The notes beneath the pieces are model-generated. The model saw only the letters and a list, made by a program, of their open reading frames with translations. It searched no databases and was not told where the DNA came from. The position numbers and the translations under genes were made by a program. A stretch of 12,902 bases of DNA from Candidatus Parcubacteria bacterium (GTDB lineage: Bacteria; Patescibacteriota; Minisyncoccia; Phycocordibacterales; GCA-2747955), in contig JALVSO010000043.1 of the NCBI GenBank assembly GCA_027024305.1, positions 1-12,902 on the forward strand, written 5' to 3'. Shown here piece by piece: positions 4,858 to 12,842 of this stretch (position 1 is its first letter; each line of letters begins with the position of its first letter).

Positions 4858-5685
4858 TTATTTTCCAATAAAAAACTTTTTATAAAAATAAACCATTAAA
4901 CCGGCCGGCATTAAAGCAGCAAAGAGATATAGCATCATTATAACAAAAGCTTTAAGAGAAAATAATTCTCTATGAAAAATATATCTTTTTCTTACCTTAA
5001 AAGAGTATAAAAAATTAACTTGACTATTTAGATACTTTCCCTGACTTTTGTGCACCCTATATTTGGTTAAGAAATCAGATAAATTTCCCATTTTATATCC
5101 TCTCAGGATAATACGAATTCAAAGATCATAATCTTCAGACCTAACCATCTTTTCATCATAAAGACCCACTTCGTCAATGGCTGACTTTCTAATCATCATT
5201 GATGATTGAGCGAAAGGATTAAAATGTAAAATTTTCTTTTTAATTTCAGAATACTTTCTCGGATACTTTTTGACTCCTATCTTTCTACCACCCTCATTTA
5301 TAAGAACCAATTGAGTTCCCACGGCAGCATAGTCTTTATTCTTCTCCAAAAAACAAACCTGCCTTTCCAACCTATCCTTTAAGGATAAATCATCAGCATC
5401 AAGCAGGGCAATATACATAGCCTTAGGTGAAACTTTAGAGAGTAACTTATTTCTGGTTTTAGCTATATTTATATTTTTATTATTACGAAAAATTCTAACC
5501 CGAGGATCTTTTTTTTCATACTCTTTAATTATATCTCAGCTATCATCATCAGAAAAATCATCTACAATGATTAATTCAATTTTTTTATAAGTTTGGTTTA
5601 AAATACTTTCTATAGCTCTTCCGACATAGTCTCGATTATTATAACAAGGCATTAAGACTGAAACCAAAGGTTTTTTTTTAATCAT
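4858..5685 (-). CDS. Glycosyltransferase family 2 with C-terminal membrane anchor
   Basis: This 275-residue GT-A enzyme opens with the classic LVSVLMPCYNNRDYVGRAIESIL, followed by IIVDDFSDDDSWDII and the DxD-type ALLDADD (about residues 94-100). The C-terminal catalytic block is SEDYDL-W-IRIILRGYKMGNL, then YRVHKSQ. The Trp in DYDLW and another in DDDSW are TGA codons (5119-5121, 5536-5538). A hydrophobic stretch near the C-terminus (AFVIMMLYLFAALMPAGLMVYFY) likely anchors it in the membrane. Its ATG overlaps the end of the sugar transferase gene (ATGATTAA), with AGGAAG just upstream. Co-transcription with the initiating transferase points to building a lipid-linked repeat unit of capsule or exopolysaccharide. 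Confidence 0.9.
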
Positions 5686-6967
5686 AATTCTTCCTGTTAA
5701 AAATTACCAAAACCGTCCTGAAAACTATTTTTAAATACATAAAAAGGGTTCTGTTTTTAAGATAATATAAATCATATTCCAATTTCTCAGCAGTCAAATC
5801 AACATCCAGGGCATGATGGGGTGCCTCCTTCTGTCTTATCTGAGCTCAACCGCTAATGCCCGGTGAAACCAGATGTCTCATATTGTAATATGGTATCAAA
5901 TTTTCATACTTTTTAACATAGCTTAAATTTTCCGGCCGAGGCCCGATAAAAGACATTTCCCCTTTGATAATGGAAAGAACCTGGGGTAACTCGTCCAAAC
6001 TGCTTTTCCTTAAAAACTTCCCAACCTTGGTAATTCTTCGTTCCCCCTCTTTAATCTTTTCCGGCATGGAGCGAAACTTTTTCAAATAAAATATTTTGTT
6101 AAATCGCCCCACTCTCTCCAAAGAAACCATCGCCCTTCCCCCGTCATCCATTTTAATAACCAAAGCTACAAATGGATAAACCAAGAGGAAAATAATTAAA
6201 ACCGGAACGGCCAAAAACAAATCAATCAACCTGATAAGAAATTCATTTTGGGGGCCGTTGTTAATATTCTTGATAATCCACTTTTTATCTATTTTTTTCA
6301 AAGATATTTTTTCTTCCAATTCTTCCTCTAAAAAATTACTGTCTAAAATTTCCACCCCATCTAAAAAAACACTGTATATTTTTTCCAGATCTCCAAAAGT
6401 TTCCAAATTAATGATAATTACATCAACTTTATTTTCACTAATATATTTTTTAATTTTTTCCGCTGAGAATCCCCCATCGGCTTTTTCTACAACTTTAATA
6501 TTTCAAAGGCTGTCTTCCAATTTTTCAGTCAAAGAAAAATTTTCATCCAAAAGCAGAGCCCTTTTGGAATTTTTTCCAAATAAGCGAGGATAGAAAAAAC
6601 TCTTTCATAGAAAAATAAAAATAAATAGAAAGATGGAAAAAATAATCAGATTGGTTTTGGGAGCTATGTAAAAAACCGGAAAAGAATAGAAAAAAATTGA
6701 CATAAAAAAGAGTGAAATAATCTGCGCCACAGCCAAAAGGTTAAAAAGATTTTTTCTGCTGGGTAAGAAATTACGATCTCAAATACCCATAAAGAAAATA
6801 ACTGCTTCATAGATTAAAAACAGAAAGAAAAACGGCAGAGCATGCTCCCGAAAAGATTCAAAAAAAGTATTATTCATTCTAAGAAGCAGGACTATAGCCA
6901 GGCTAAAATAAAAGACTAAAAAATCAATAGCTAAGATTAGTAAAATTGTAAGATTCTTATTTTGCAT
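5678..6967 (-). CDS. Polyprenyl-phosphate sugar-1-phosphate transferase (WcaJ/PssY-type)
   Basis: This 429-residue integral membrane enzyme would start glycan assembly by moving a sugar-1-phosphate from a nucleotide sugar to undecaprenyl phosphate. The N-terminal half has about four membrane segments and a cytoplasmic region (EKADGGFSAEKIKKYISENKVDVIII). The C-terminal bacterial sugar transferase domain follows: RLIDLFLAVPVLI membrane hairpin, LERVGRFNKIFYLKKFRSM, then SSLDELPQVLSIIKGEMSFIGPRPE and PGISG-W-AQ. The Trp of the GWAQ motif and three more (FMGI-W-D, FIFL-W-K, DSL-W-N) are TGA codons. I chose ATG 6967; TTG 6973 is in frame two codons upstream. TAA overlaps the next gene's ATG. The sugar is unknown. 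It heads the operon. Confidence 0.9.
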
Positions 6968-6976
6968 TTCCAAACC

Positions 6977-6982
6977 ATTTTA
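6977..6982 (-). promoter_or_regulatory. -10-like box before the sugar transferase
   Basis: TAAAAT on the minus strand ends 9 nt before ATG 6967 in the short gap to the divergent AI-2E gene. No clear -35 is visible. Confidence 0.35.
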
Positions 6983-7003
6983 ACATAAAGAATTTAAATC
7001 TTT

Positions 7004-7009
7004 TATGAT
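7004..7009 (+). promoter_or_regulatory. -10-like box before the AI-2E gene
   Basis: TATGAT ends 6 nt before ATG 7016, which would place the transcript start at the start codon. The -35 region is AT-rich without consensus. Confidence 0.35.
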
Positions 7010-7015
7010 AAAATA

Positions 7016-8071
7016 ATGGATATGAATTTCAGATATATTCAAAACTCTTTCTTTTTTATTTTTCTGGCTTTAAGCAGCTTCCTTTTTATTTACCTGATAA
7101 ACGGCTTTCTCTTTACCATTTTCTGAGCCGTGGTTATGGCCATAGTTTTTTACCCTCTCTACAAATGATTTTTATCAAAATTTCAACACAGAAAAAATTT
7201 TTCTTCTCTTATAACTATTCTGGTCATAGTCCTGATGATAGTAATACCGATACTCTTAACCGTTTCCCTGGTGGCCAAAGAGGCTTTGGAAATAACCAAG
7301 GGGGTTTCCGTAGAAAGCTTTGAAAAAACAATTCTTTCTGAGAGAAATCGCCATTACTTTAATTCATCCATGGAATACCTCAATCTAGACCCCTTAAAAG
7401 TCAAAGAGGCTATTGTTAACTCCGCCAAGGAGGGCCTTGCTTCCATAGGTAAAAATGGATTGGCCTTTGGCAAGAGCACCTTTAATATTATTGTGAATTT
7501 CTTTATTATGCTTTATCTCCTTTTCTTTTTCTTCAAAGACGGAAAAAAAATTCTCCGAAAGATATCGGAGGTCTTACCCCTGGGTAACCGCATAGAAAAA
7601 GATATTTTTAACAGATTCTCCACCATCGTGAAATCAATCTTTAAAGGAACTCTCATCGTGGCCGTAGTTCAAGGAAGCATCGGCGGCTTACTTTTCTTTT
7701 TGGTGGGAATAAAAGCGGCTCTTCTCTGGTGGGTGGTCATGACTCTTCTATCTGTTATCCCGGCCCTGGGGCCAAGTATCATTCTTGTCCCCACCGCGAT
7801 TTTCTTTCTCAGCACGGGGCAGATTAGCGAGGGATTGATTCTCCTTTTTGGAGCTCTGGTTACTTCAATAGTTGATAATATTCTAAGACCCCTTTTGGTC
7901 GGCAACGAAACCAAAATGCCCGATCTGGTTATCACCATCTCAATTTTTGGAGGCCTGGGACTCTATGGAATTACCGGATTGATTATCGGACCGGTTATAG
8001 CCGGAATCTTTATTACAGCTTGGCAAATTTTTGAAGAGAAATTTCACAGAGAATTAAAAAGAAACGGCTAA
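7016..8071 (+). CDS. AI-2E family transporter / permease
   Basis: This 351-residue multi-spanning membrane protein belongs to the AI-2E (TqsA/PerM-like) family. Family members export small molecules or exchange ions; the substrate here is not predictable. It shows the N-terminal helices with FTIF-W-AVVMAIVFYPLYK-W (both Trp are TGA, 7124 and 7166), a central region ending in the NIIVNFFIMLYLLFFFFKDG helix, and the C-terminal signatures GSIGGLLFFLVGIKAALLWWVVMTLLSVIPALGPSI and LRPLLVG ... KMPDLVITISIFGGLGLYGITGLIIGPVIAG. TGG Trp codons are also used. ATG 7016 is preferred because a TATGAT box lies 6 nt upstream; ATG 7022 is in frame. The TAA overlaps the end of engB by 4 bp, tail to tail. Confidence 0.9.
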
Positions 8072-8658
8072 AACCAAAAGTCCGGGGCGGAGATGGCTTG
8101 TCAAAAGCTTTCAATCCCTTTCAACTTTATGGCCGAAAATGGTATGATTTTTATATTCCCTTCCTTAAAAAAGTCTTCCAATTCTCTCCTTTGCCTACTT
8201 AAATCTTTTTGTCTCAATTTGTCAATCTTATTCATCAAAATTAAAACCTTTTCCCCTTTCAGCACCAGAGCTTTTAAAATCTGTTTATCCAGGTCGGTTA
8301 ATCCAACCTTGGCATCCAAAACCAAAACATTAATTCTTTTTTTAACTCCTGACTCAAAAATATATCAACGAATGAGCTTCCCTAATTTCTCCCTCTCCCT
8401 CTCCGAAAGCTTGGCATAACCATAGCCGGGTGTATCAATGACATGAAAAGAATTATTTATTTCAAAAAGATTTAATTCCTTGGTTTTACCGGGAGTGGAG
8501 GAAGACTTGACTAATTTTTTCCGTCCGAGAACGGCATTAATGCTTGAAGATTTCCCCACATTGGAACGACCGTAAAAAGCTATCTGTGGAAAATCACCTT
8601 CCAGTAATTCATCACTGCCGCGAATCCCCTTAATAAATTTGGCTTCCTTTATTTCCAT
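8068..8658 (-). CDS. engB: Ribosome biogenesis GTPase EngB (YsxC/YihA)
   Basis: This 196-residue small GTPase acts in late assembly of the large ribosomal subunit. All G motifs are present: G1 GRSNVGKSS (about 30-38), G2 STPGKT (54-59), G3 DTPGYG (75-80), G4 MNKID and G5 FSAIK. The family block YAKLSEREREKLGKLIR-W follows G3. Two TGA codons (8362-8364, 8101-8103) read as Trp join what would otherwise be two fragments and continue to the C-terminus QAISAPDFWF, where a TGG Trp is also used. The stop is TAG. Its length matches the family. It is convergent with the AI-2E gene (4-bp overlap) and divergent from orn, 29 bp away. Confidence 0.95.
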
Positions 8659-8664
8659 AAAGCC

Positions 8665-8670
8665 ATTTTA
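8665..8670 (-). promoter_or_regulatory. -10 box of engB
   Basis: TAAAAT on the minus strand ends 6 nt before the engB ATG. It lies beside the oppositely directed orn box inside a 29-bp gap, so any -35 elements fall in the neighbouring reading frames. Confidence 0.45.
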
Positions 8671-8675
8671 TCATA

Positions 8676-8681
8676 TATAAT
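8676..8681 (+). promoter_or_regulatory. -10 box of orn
   Basis: A perfect TATAAT ends 6 nt before ATG 8688, so the transcript would begin at or next to the start codon. Confidence 0.5.
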
Positions 8682-8687
8682 AAAGAT

Positions 8688-9251
8688 ATGAATAAAGAAA
8701 ATAATTTAATTTGAATTGATTTGGAATTTTCCGGTTTGGATTTTAAAAAAGATAGAATCATGGAAATTGCTGTTTTGGTTACCGATGAACAACTGAATAT
8801 TTTAGCCAAGGGTCCAAATTTAGCCATTAAAACACCCAAAGAAATTTTAGAGAATATGGACCGTTGAAATTTAGAACACCATGGAGAAACCGGCTTAATT
8901 AAAAAATGTCTCAAAAGCAAGATTACCATGGAAGATGCCGAGAAAAAGGTTCTGGATTTTTTAAAAGAATGAAGTGCGGAAGGTCAATCTCCACTCTGTG
9001 GTAACTCCGTCGGACAGGACCGGCGCATGCTCTATAAAGACATGCCCGAATTGGAAAAATGATTTCATTATAGAATTATTGATGTTTCCACCATTAAGGA
9101 ATTGACTCAAAGATGATATCCAAAATTAAAAAGATTTAAAAAGGTTGGAGCCCACTCTGCCCTTTCTGACATAGAAGAATCCCTGGAGGAATTAAAATAT
9201 TATAAAAAAAAGGTTTTCAAAAAACCTCTTCTCGGTCGACCCATTTTTTAA
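8688..9251 (+). CDS. orn: Oligoribonuclease (DEDDh 3'-5' exoribonuclease)
   Basis: This 187-residue enzyme degrades RNA di- and short oligonucleotides to mononucleotides in the cytoplasm. The catalytic DEDDh set is D11 and E13 (IDLE), D111 (GNSVGQDRR), H156 and D161 (GAHSALSDIEES). It follows the classic oligoribonuclease from LI-W-IDLEFSGLD to LEELKYYKKK. All five Trp (residues 9, 60, 95, 125, 143) are TGA codons and none is TGG; the surrounding motifs (MDR-W-N, LEK-W-FHYR, LTQR-W-YPKL) place them at family Trp or aromatic sites. Under the standard code the gene would be split into six pieces and hard to recognise. It starts at ATG 8688 after TATAAT. Its TAA overlaps the pilB stop by 4 bp on the other strand. 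Confidence 0.95.
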
Positions 9252-10954
9252 AGCTTCATCACCTCTTCAAAGGTTGTGATTCCTTCAAGGGCTTTTTTAA
9301 TACCATCTTCTTTAAATGTGATATAGCCGGTTTTTCTGGCCTCTGTAAAAATAGATATGGATGAGGGATCTTTTAAGATTAGCCGTCTAATATTATCGGT
9401 CATCTCCAGAATCTCAAAGACAGCCGTTCGTCCTTTCATGCCGCTTTCTCCTTCTATCTTTTTCGGTTCGTAAATTTTATTTTTAGACAAAAACTCTTTC
9501 TGCCTTTCCGGTGGTAAGTCCTTCACCCGGGCCTTAATAAATTCCCTGATCTCTTCCGGCATCTCCAGCTCCTCCCTCATTTCCGGAACTATCTTTCTAA
9601 CCAGCCTTTGACCAACCGTGGCCACCAGGGTTGGTCCAATCAAATAGGGTTCCACTCCCATATCTATAAGTCTCTGGGGAACATCGGCGGCCGTATTGGT
9701 GTGGATGGTTGAGAAAACCAGATGACCGGTCAAGGAGGCTTCAATGGCCAGCTTGGCCGTTTCTTCATCACGAATCTCACCGACCATGATAATATCCGGA
9801 TCCTGACGCAAAATGGATCTCAAACCGCTGGCAAAAGTGTAGCCAATTTCCGGTCGTACCTGAGACTGGGAAACACCAGGTACATTAAGCTCAATGGGGT
9901 CTTCCAGGGACACCACATTAACCGTCGTTTTATCAATTTCATTTAAAAGGGAGTAAAGGGTATTGGTTTTACCGGAACCGGTGGGACCACAGACCAGAAT
10001 AATTCCATAGGGATTTTTGATAATTTTTTTAATTTTTTTTAGGTTTTCCTCGCTAAAACCGATTTCCTCAATGGGCAGAGCTCCCCGATCCTGCTCCAAA
10101 AGCCTCATTACCACTTTTTCTCCATAGTAAGTGGGAAAAGTTGAAACACGGAAGTCAATCTTCCTTCCCAAAAACTTCCCGGAAAAACGACCGTCCTGGG
10201 GCTTACGCCTTTCATCTATCTGAATTCTGGAAAGAATTTTAACCCTAGCCACCACGGCTCTATGAATATTCTTTGGTAAAACTAAATCTTTTTTCATGAT
10301 TCCATCTATTCTATACCTGACGGAAACCTCTTTATCATTGATTTCAATATGGATATCCGAGGCTTTCTTCTCGGCAGCCCCCCGAATTATATTGGAAACA
10401 ATTTTAGCAATGGGAGCATCTTCCCGGATAATATCCGATTCATCTATGGCGTCTTCTTCCTTCTCCCTCTCTTCGGCCTGGGCATCAATATATTGATCAA
10501 GAGCCTTGGAAACCTCCCCCTTAACCCCTTTATAATTTCTTAAAATAAACTCATAGTATTCTCAAGAGATTAAAAAAATTCTGTAGGGCTTTCCAATTTT
10601 GGTGGAAACAAATTGCAGAATGGTTTTAGCATTTAAATCCTCCGGATTTAACATCCCAACCTCCAGATAACCATCTTCTGAAAATCCCAGGGGGGCGATT
10701 TTGTAACGCTGAACGGATTCCAGAGAAATAATGTCCATTAGTTCTTCCGACAGGGGCTTGGGGCTATCAAAGGGCTTAAAGGGAACATCGGAAAAGTACT
10801 CTCTTTTAACCTCAATAATCTTGCTGGCCGGAATCTCTCTTTCCAAAAGAAGTTCATCCAAAGATTTACCGCTTTCTTTTAACCTTTCTTCAATGGAAAA
10901 AGCCTCTTCGCTATCAATGATTTTATGTTTAACGAACTCTTCAATTAATGACAT
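9248..10954 (-). CDS. pilB: Type IV pilus assembly ATPase PilB (GspE family)
   Basis: This 568-residue hexameric secretion ATPase powers pilin polymerisation at the inner face of the membrane. The N-terminal MshEN-like part (about 1-135: LLLEREIPASKIIEV ... VPFKPF ... VGMLNPED) is joined to the rest through a TGA-encoded Trp (10562-10564, LIS-W-EYY). The ATPase domain has SDIHIE, RVKILSRIQIDERRKPQDG, Walker A GPTGSGKT (about 323-330), the Asp box SLEDPIE, Walker B ILRQDPDIIMVGEIRD and the His box STIHTN. The usual zinc-binding four-cysteine segment after QRLVRKI is present in length but contains no cysteine. It is last in the pil operon. ATG 10954 follows the preceding stop by 15 nt. The ATPase motifs leave little doubt; GspE is the alternative name. 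Confidence 0.95.
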
Positions 10955-10969
10955 GGGAAAAGTTTTTAT

Positions 10970-11368
10970 TTAAATTTGGTTATTCTCCTCCGATTGACCG
11001 TCCCCCTCCTCGTTTTCAGAAAGTCCAACGGGCTCAGTCAAAACACTTTTATCCAAAAAAGGGTTATTCTTTCCTTTGGGCTTTTCCGGGATTTCTTTTT
11101 CAGAAAAGTCAATCAGATCAAAAAATGATATCAGACTACTGCCGGTATGACCCAAATCCTCTTTAAAGAAAGATTGGTCTATCTCTGTTTCGTTCAATTT
11201 ATTCAGGGTGGTTAAAATATTAATGGCCACCTCATCATTACCCCCAACCACTCTTTCTTCAACATCAGCGGCCGGTTCATTCTTGGTATAATTATAAACA
11301 AAGGTAAAGACGAAAACCAATACAATCGCGATTACCACCTTATTCTTATTTTTTTTTATAAAATCCAT
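10970..11368 (-). CDS. Small membrane protein of the pilus operon (possibly PilP-like)
   Basis: This 132-residue protein has one N-terminal membrane helix (VVIAIVLVFVFTFVYNY, about residues 11-27) and a polar, acidic periplasmic tail. The tail contains NPFLDKSVLTEP; an NPF-type motif in a proline-rich linker recalls PilP/GspC proteins, which bind the PilN-PilO pair. The lipobox and the folded PilP domain are not seen, so the assignment rests mainly on position: 6 nt after pilO and 15 nt before pilB. It has no Trp. It could also be a lineage-specific pilus accessory protein. Confidence 0.75.
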   Translation of the reverse strand: MDFIKKNKNKVVIAIVLVFVFTFVYNYTKNEPAADVEERVVGGNDEVAINILTTLNKLNETEIDQSFFKEDLGHTGSSLISFFDLIDFSEKEIPEKPKGKNNPFLDKSVLTEPVGLSENEEGDGQSEENNQI

Positions 11369-11374
11369 ATTTTT

Positions 11375-11956
11375 TTAATTATCTGTTAACCAATAGGCTC
11401 TTACCGTAACGGCAAATTTAAAATTATCAACTGTTTTTCCATCGGAGTTTAACTCCTGATTAAAGGAAACGGACGTCACATCCAACAACCTTAGAGATTT
11501 TCTTAAATCATTAATAAAATTTTTAAAGTTAGCGTAGGATGAAACGAAGGAAAAAGATAAATCGGTGGAATCGTAATCCTTGGTTCCGGAAACAGCTATA
11601 ACTCCACCGTTCCCCTTCTGATTGGATTTCATAAAATCTTTGGAAAGAGAAATATCGGCGATTCTAATATTGTTTTTTTTGGCAATTCTATCCAAATCAA
11701 CTATCAATTCAATATTGTTTATATGGTCCGGCAAAAATTTATTTAATCTGTCCAAATCGCCGTTTTTTTCCAATTCCGCATAAATCTTAGCCAACTTGTT
11801 TCTCTTAAATCTAATCTCCTCCGATTTACTGATTTTACTTTCGTAGTCTCTCTTAACTTCCTGCAATTTTTTTATCTCTTGATAGTTTGGATCTATGAAA
11901 GTAAAAAATACTCCGATGGAAATTACTATTAATGTTATGGGTATAAATAAATTCAT
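11375..11956 (-). CDS. pilO: PilO-like type IV pilus alignment protein
   Basis: This 193-residue bitopic protein starts MNLFIPITLIVISIGVFFTFI (membrane segment). A coiled coil (about 24-65: YQEIKKLQEVKRDYESKISK ... NKLAKIYAELE) follows, then a ferredoxin-like domain with the PilO pattern LPDHINNIELIVDLDRIAKKNNIRI and FKNFINDLRKSLRLLDVTSVSF. PilO forms the periplasmic PilN-PilO-PilP alignment complex. Its Trp near the end is TGG. It lies 13 nt after pilN, and a TAAAAT box 6 nt before its ATG hints at a second, internal leaderless transcript. Sequence similarity is moderate; order and topology support the call. Confidence 0.85.
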   Translation of the reverse strand: MNLFIPITLIVISIGVFFTFIDPNYQEIKKLQEVKRDYESKISKSEEIRFKRNKLAKIYAELEKNGDLDRLNKFLPDHINNIELIVDLDRIAKKNNIRIADISLSKDFMKSNQKGNGGVIAVSGTKDYDSTDLSFSFVSSYANFKNFINDLRKSLRLLDVTSVSFNQELNSDGKTVDNFKFAVTVRAYWLTDN

Positions 11957-11962
11957 AATACT

Positions 11963-11968
11963 ATTTTA
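11963..11968 (-). promoter_or_regulatory. -10-like box before pilO
   Basis: TAAAAT on the minus strand ends 6 nt before the pilO ATG and overlaps the short pilN-pilO gap. It could give an internal promoter; in AT-rich DNA a chance match is possible. Confidence 0.3.
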
Positions 11969-11969
11969 A

Positions 11970-12545
11970 CTAAAATCTTCTGGTTGTAAGAAAGTCTTTA
12001 TTGACCTTAAAATTCAAATCAAAGACAGACATCCCCTCTCTGGATTTTGTAATATTGGATAGAATCAGCCCGGAAACATTCTTGTTTTCGGCATAGGCCC
12101 TGGACTGCAGCTGCAAGTCACTTAAGGCCGGAGCCTCACCGGAAGAACTTACTTCAATATATTGATCCTTTTCAGAAAGAGTCAATCCTTTTAGAGTCAC
12201 ATCTTTCAGGGTCTCCTTCTCCAGGTAAGCAAAAATCGGCAAAATATTATAATGTTTTTTTAGCAACTCCCTGGAGGCTTTGATTTTCCTGCTGACATTA
12301 ACATATTTTTTGATAGACTCGGTCATGGCTGCACTATCTATAGCCTTTAACTTTTTCAAGCTGATTTCATTACTTTTTTCCAAATCTTTCTTTCACAAAT
12401 AAACTCCCACACTGCCCACGATGCTGGCCAGAAAAATAATTAGGGAAATCAAAAAGAAAACATTAACCCTTGAACCGGACTTTCTGGTCGGCGCTTTTTT
12501 AAATTCATTCTTGGGAATGAATGATGAATTAATAACTTCTACCAT
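11970..12545 (-). CDS. pilN: PilN-like type IV pilus assembly protein
   Basis: This 191-residue protein has a basic cytoplasmic N-terminus (NSSFIPKNEFKKAPTRKSG) that in the family contacts PilM, one membrane helix (VFFLISLIIFLASIVGSVGVYL) and then a TGA-encoded Trp (12384-12386) at the helix edge. A helical stretch follows, ending in LPIFAYLEKETLKDVTLKGLTLSEKDQYIEVSSSGEAPALSDLQLQSRAYA, the fimbrial-assembly fold typical of PilN. Without the Trp reading the membrane anchor would be cut off. The stop is TAG. It is first in the visible operon; no pilM is seen upstream in this window. A TAAAAT box ends 6 nt before ATG 12545. Confidence 0.85.
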
Positions 12546-12551
12546 AAAAAA

Positions 12552-12557
12552 ATTTTA
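12552..12557 (-). promoter_or_regulatory. -10 region of the pil operon
   Basis: TAAAAT on the minus strand ends 6 nt before the pilN ATG. A second, perfect TATAAT lies further up at 12566-12571. Either could start the operon transcript with little or no leader; -35 sites are weak T-runs. Confidence 0.4.
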
Positions 12558-12783
12558 TAGTTTTATTATATACTAAAAAATTGAAAAGAAAAATCGAACT
12601 GTTTATAATTCCAAAACCTTATATTTAATAACACAAGCATTCTCTAAAAAGCGTAAAAAATCACCCCTATTCAAAACAAGAGTGCTTGTATTTAAATTGG
12701 GGTGCATGGCTACCCTTTCAGCCAAAAATAAATCACGGTCCAAAATAAATTCAATCTCCCCCTCTTCATCGTTGACTCAACCA

Positions 12784-12804
12784 CTGTGCACTAGAAGTGC
12801 ACAG
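12784..12804. repeat. Tight 9-bp hairpin
   Basis: CTGTGCACT-AGA-AGTGCACAG is a perfect inverted repeat with a 3-nt loop, at the point where the YbaK-like frame loses homology. Confidence 0.7.
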
Positions 12805-12813
12805 GTTGCTTTA

Positions 12814-12828
12814 AGGACTGGAAGTCCT
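12814..12828. repeat. Tight 6-bp hairpin
   Basis: AGGACT-GGA-AGTCCT has the same design as the neighbouring hairpin (ACT-RGA-AGT core) 9 nt away. Confidence 0.65.
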
Positions 12829-12842
12829 AAATAATAATCTTT

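Larger units (their letters stand above)
12603..12842 (-). pseudogene. Remnant resembling the C-terminal half of a YbaK/ProX-type deacylase
   Basis: The minus-strand frame reads GWVNDEEGEIEFILDRDLFLAERVAMHP and NTSTLVLNRGDFLRFLE before TAA. This matches the end of YbaK/ProX aminoacyl-tRNA editing domains (LVND ... D.DL ... HPN.NTATV.L...DFL.FL). The G-W in GWVND is TGA-encoded. Upstream, a TAG at 12843-12845 closes the frame, and the segment just after it is made of two short hairpins. The N-terminal half, including the substrate pocket, is missing. A GTG at 12789-12791 would give a 62-residue protein, but it would lack the active site. Most likely a decayed or truncated gene; the family call is moderate. 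Confidence 0.45.

Noticed and set aside
5846..5848. UGA as glycine (genetic code 25)
   Set aside because: This codon falls in PGISG-W-AQ, where Trp is the family residue; the orn, RF1 and glycosyltransferase sites agree.
2017..12545. Many pseudogenes or frameshifted genes
   Set aside because: Every interruption is a TGA in the correct frame, often at a conserved Trp position; no frame change is needed.
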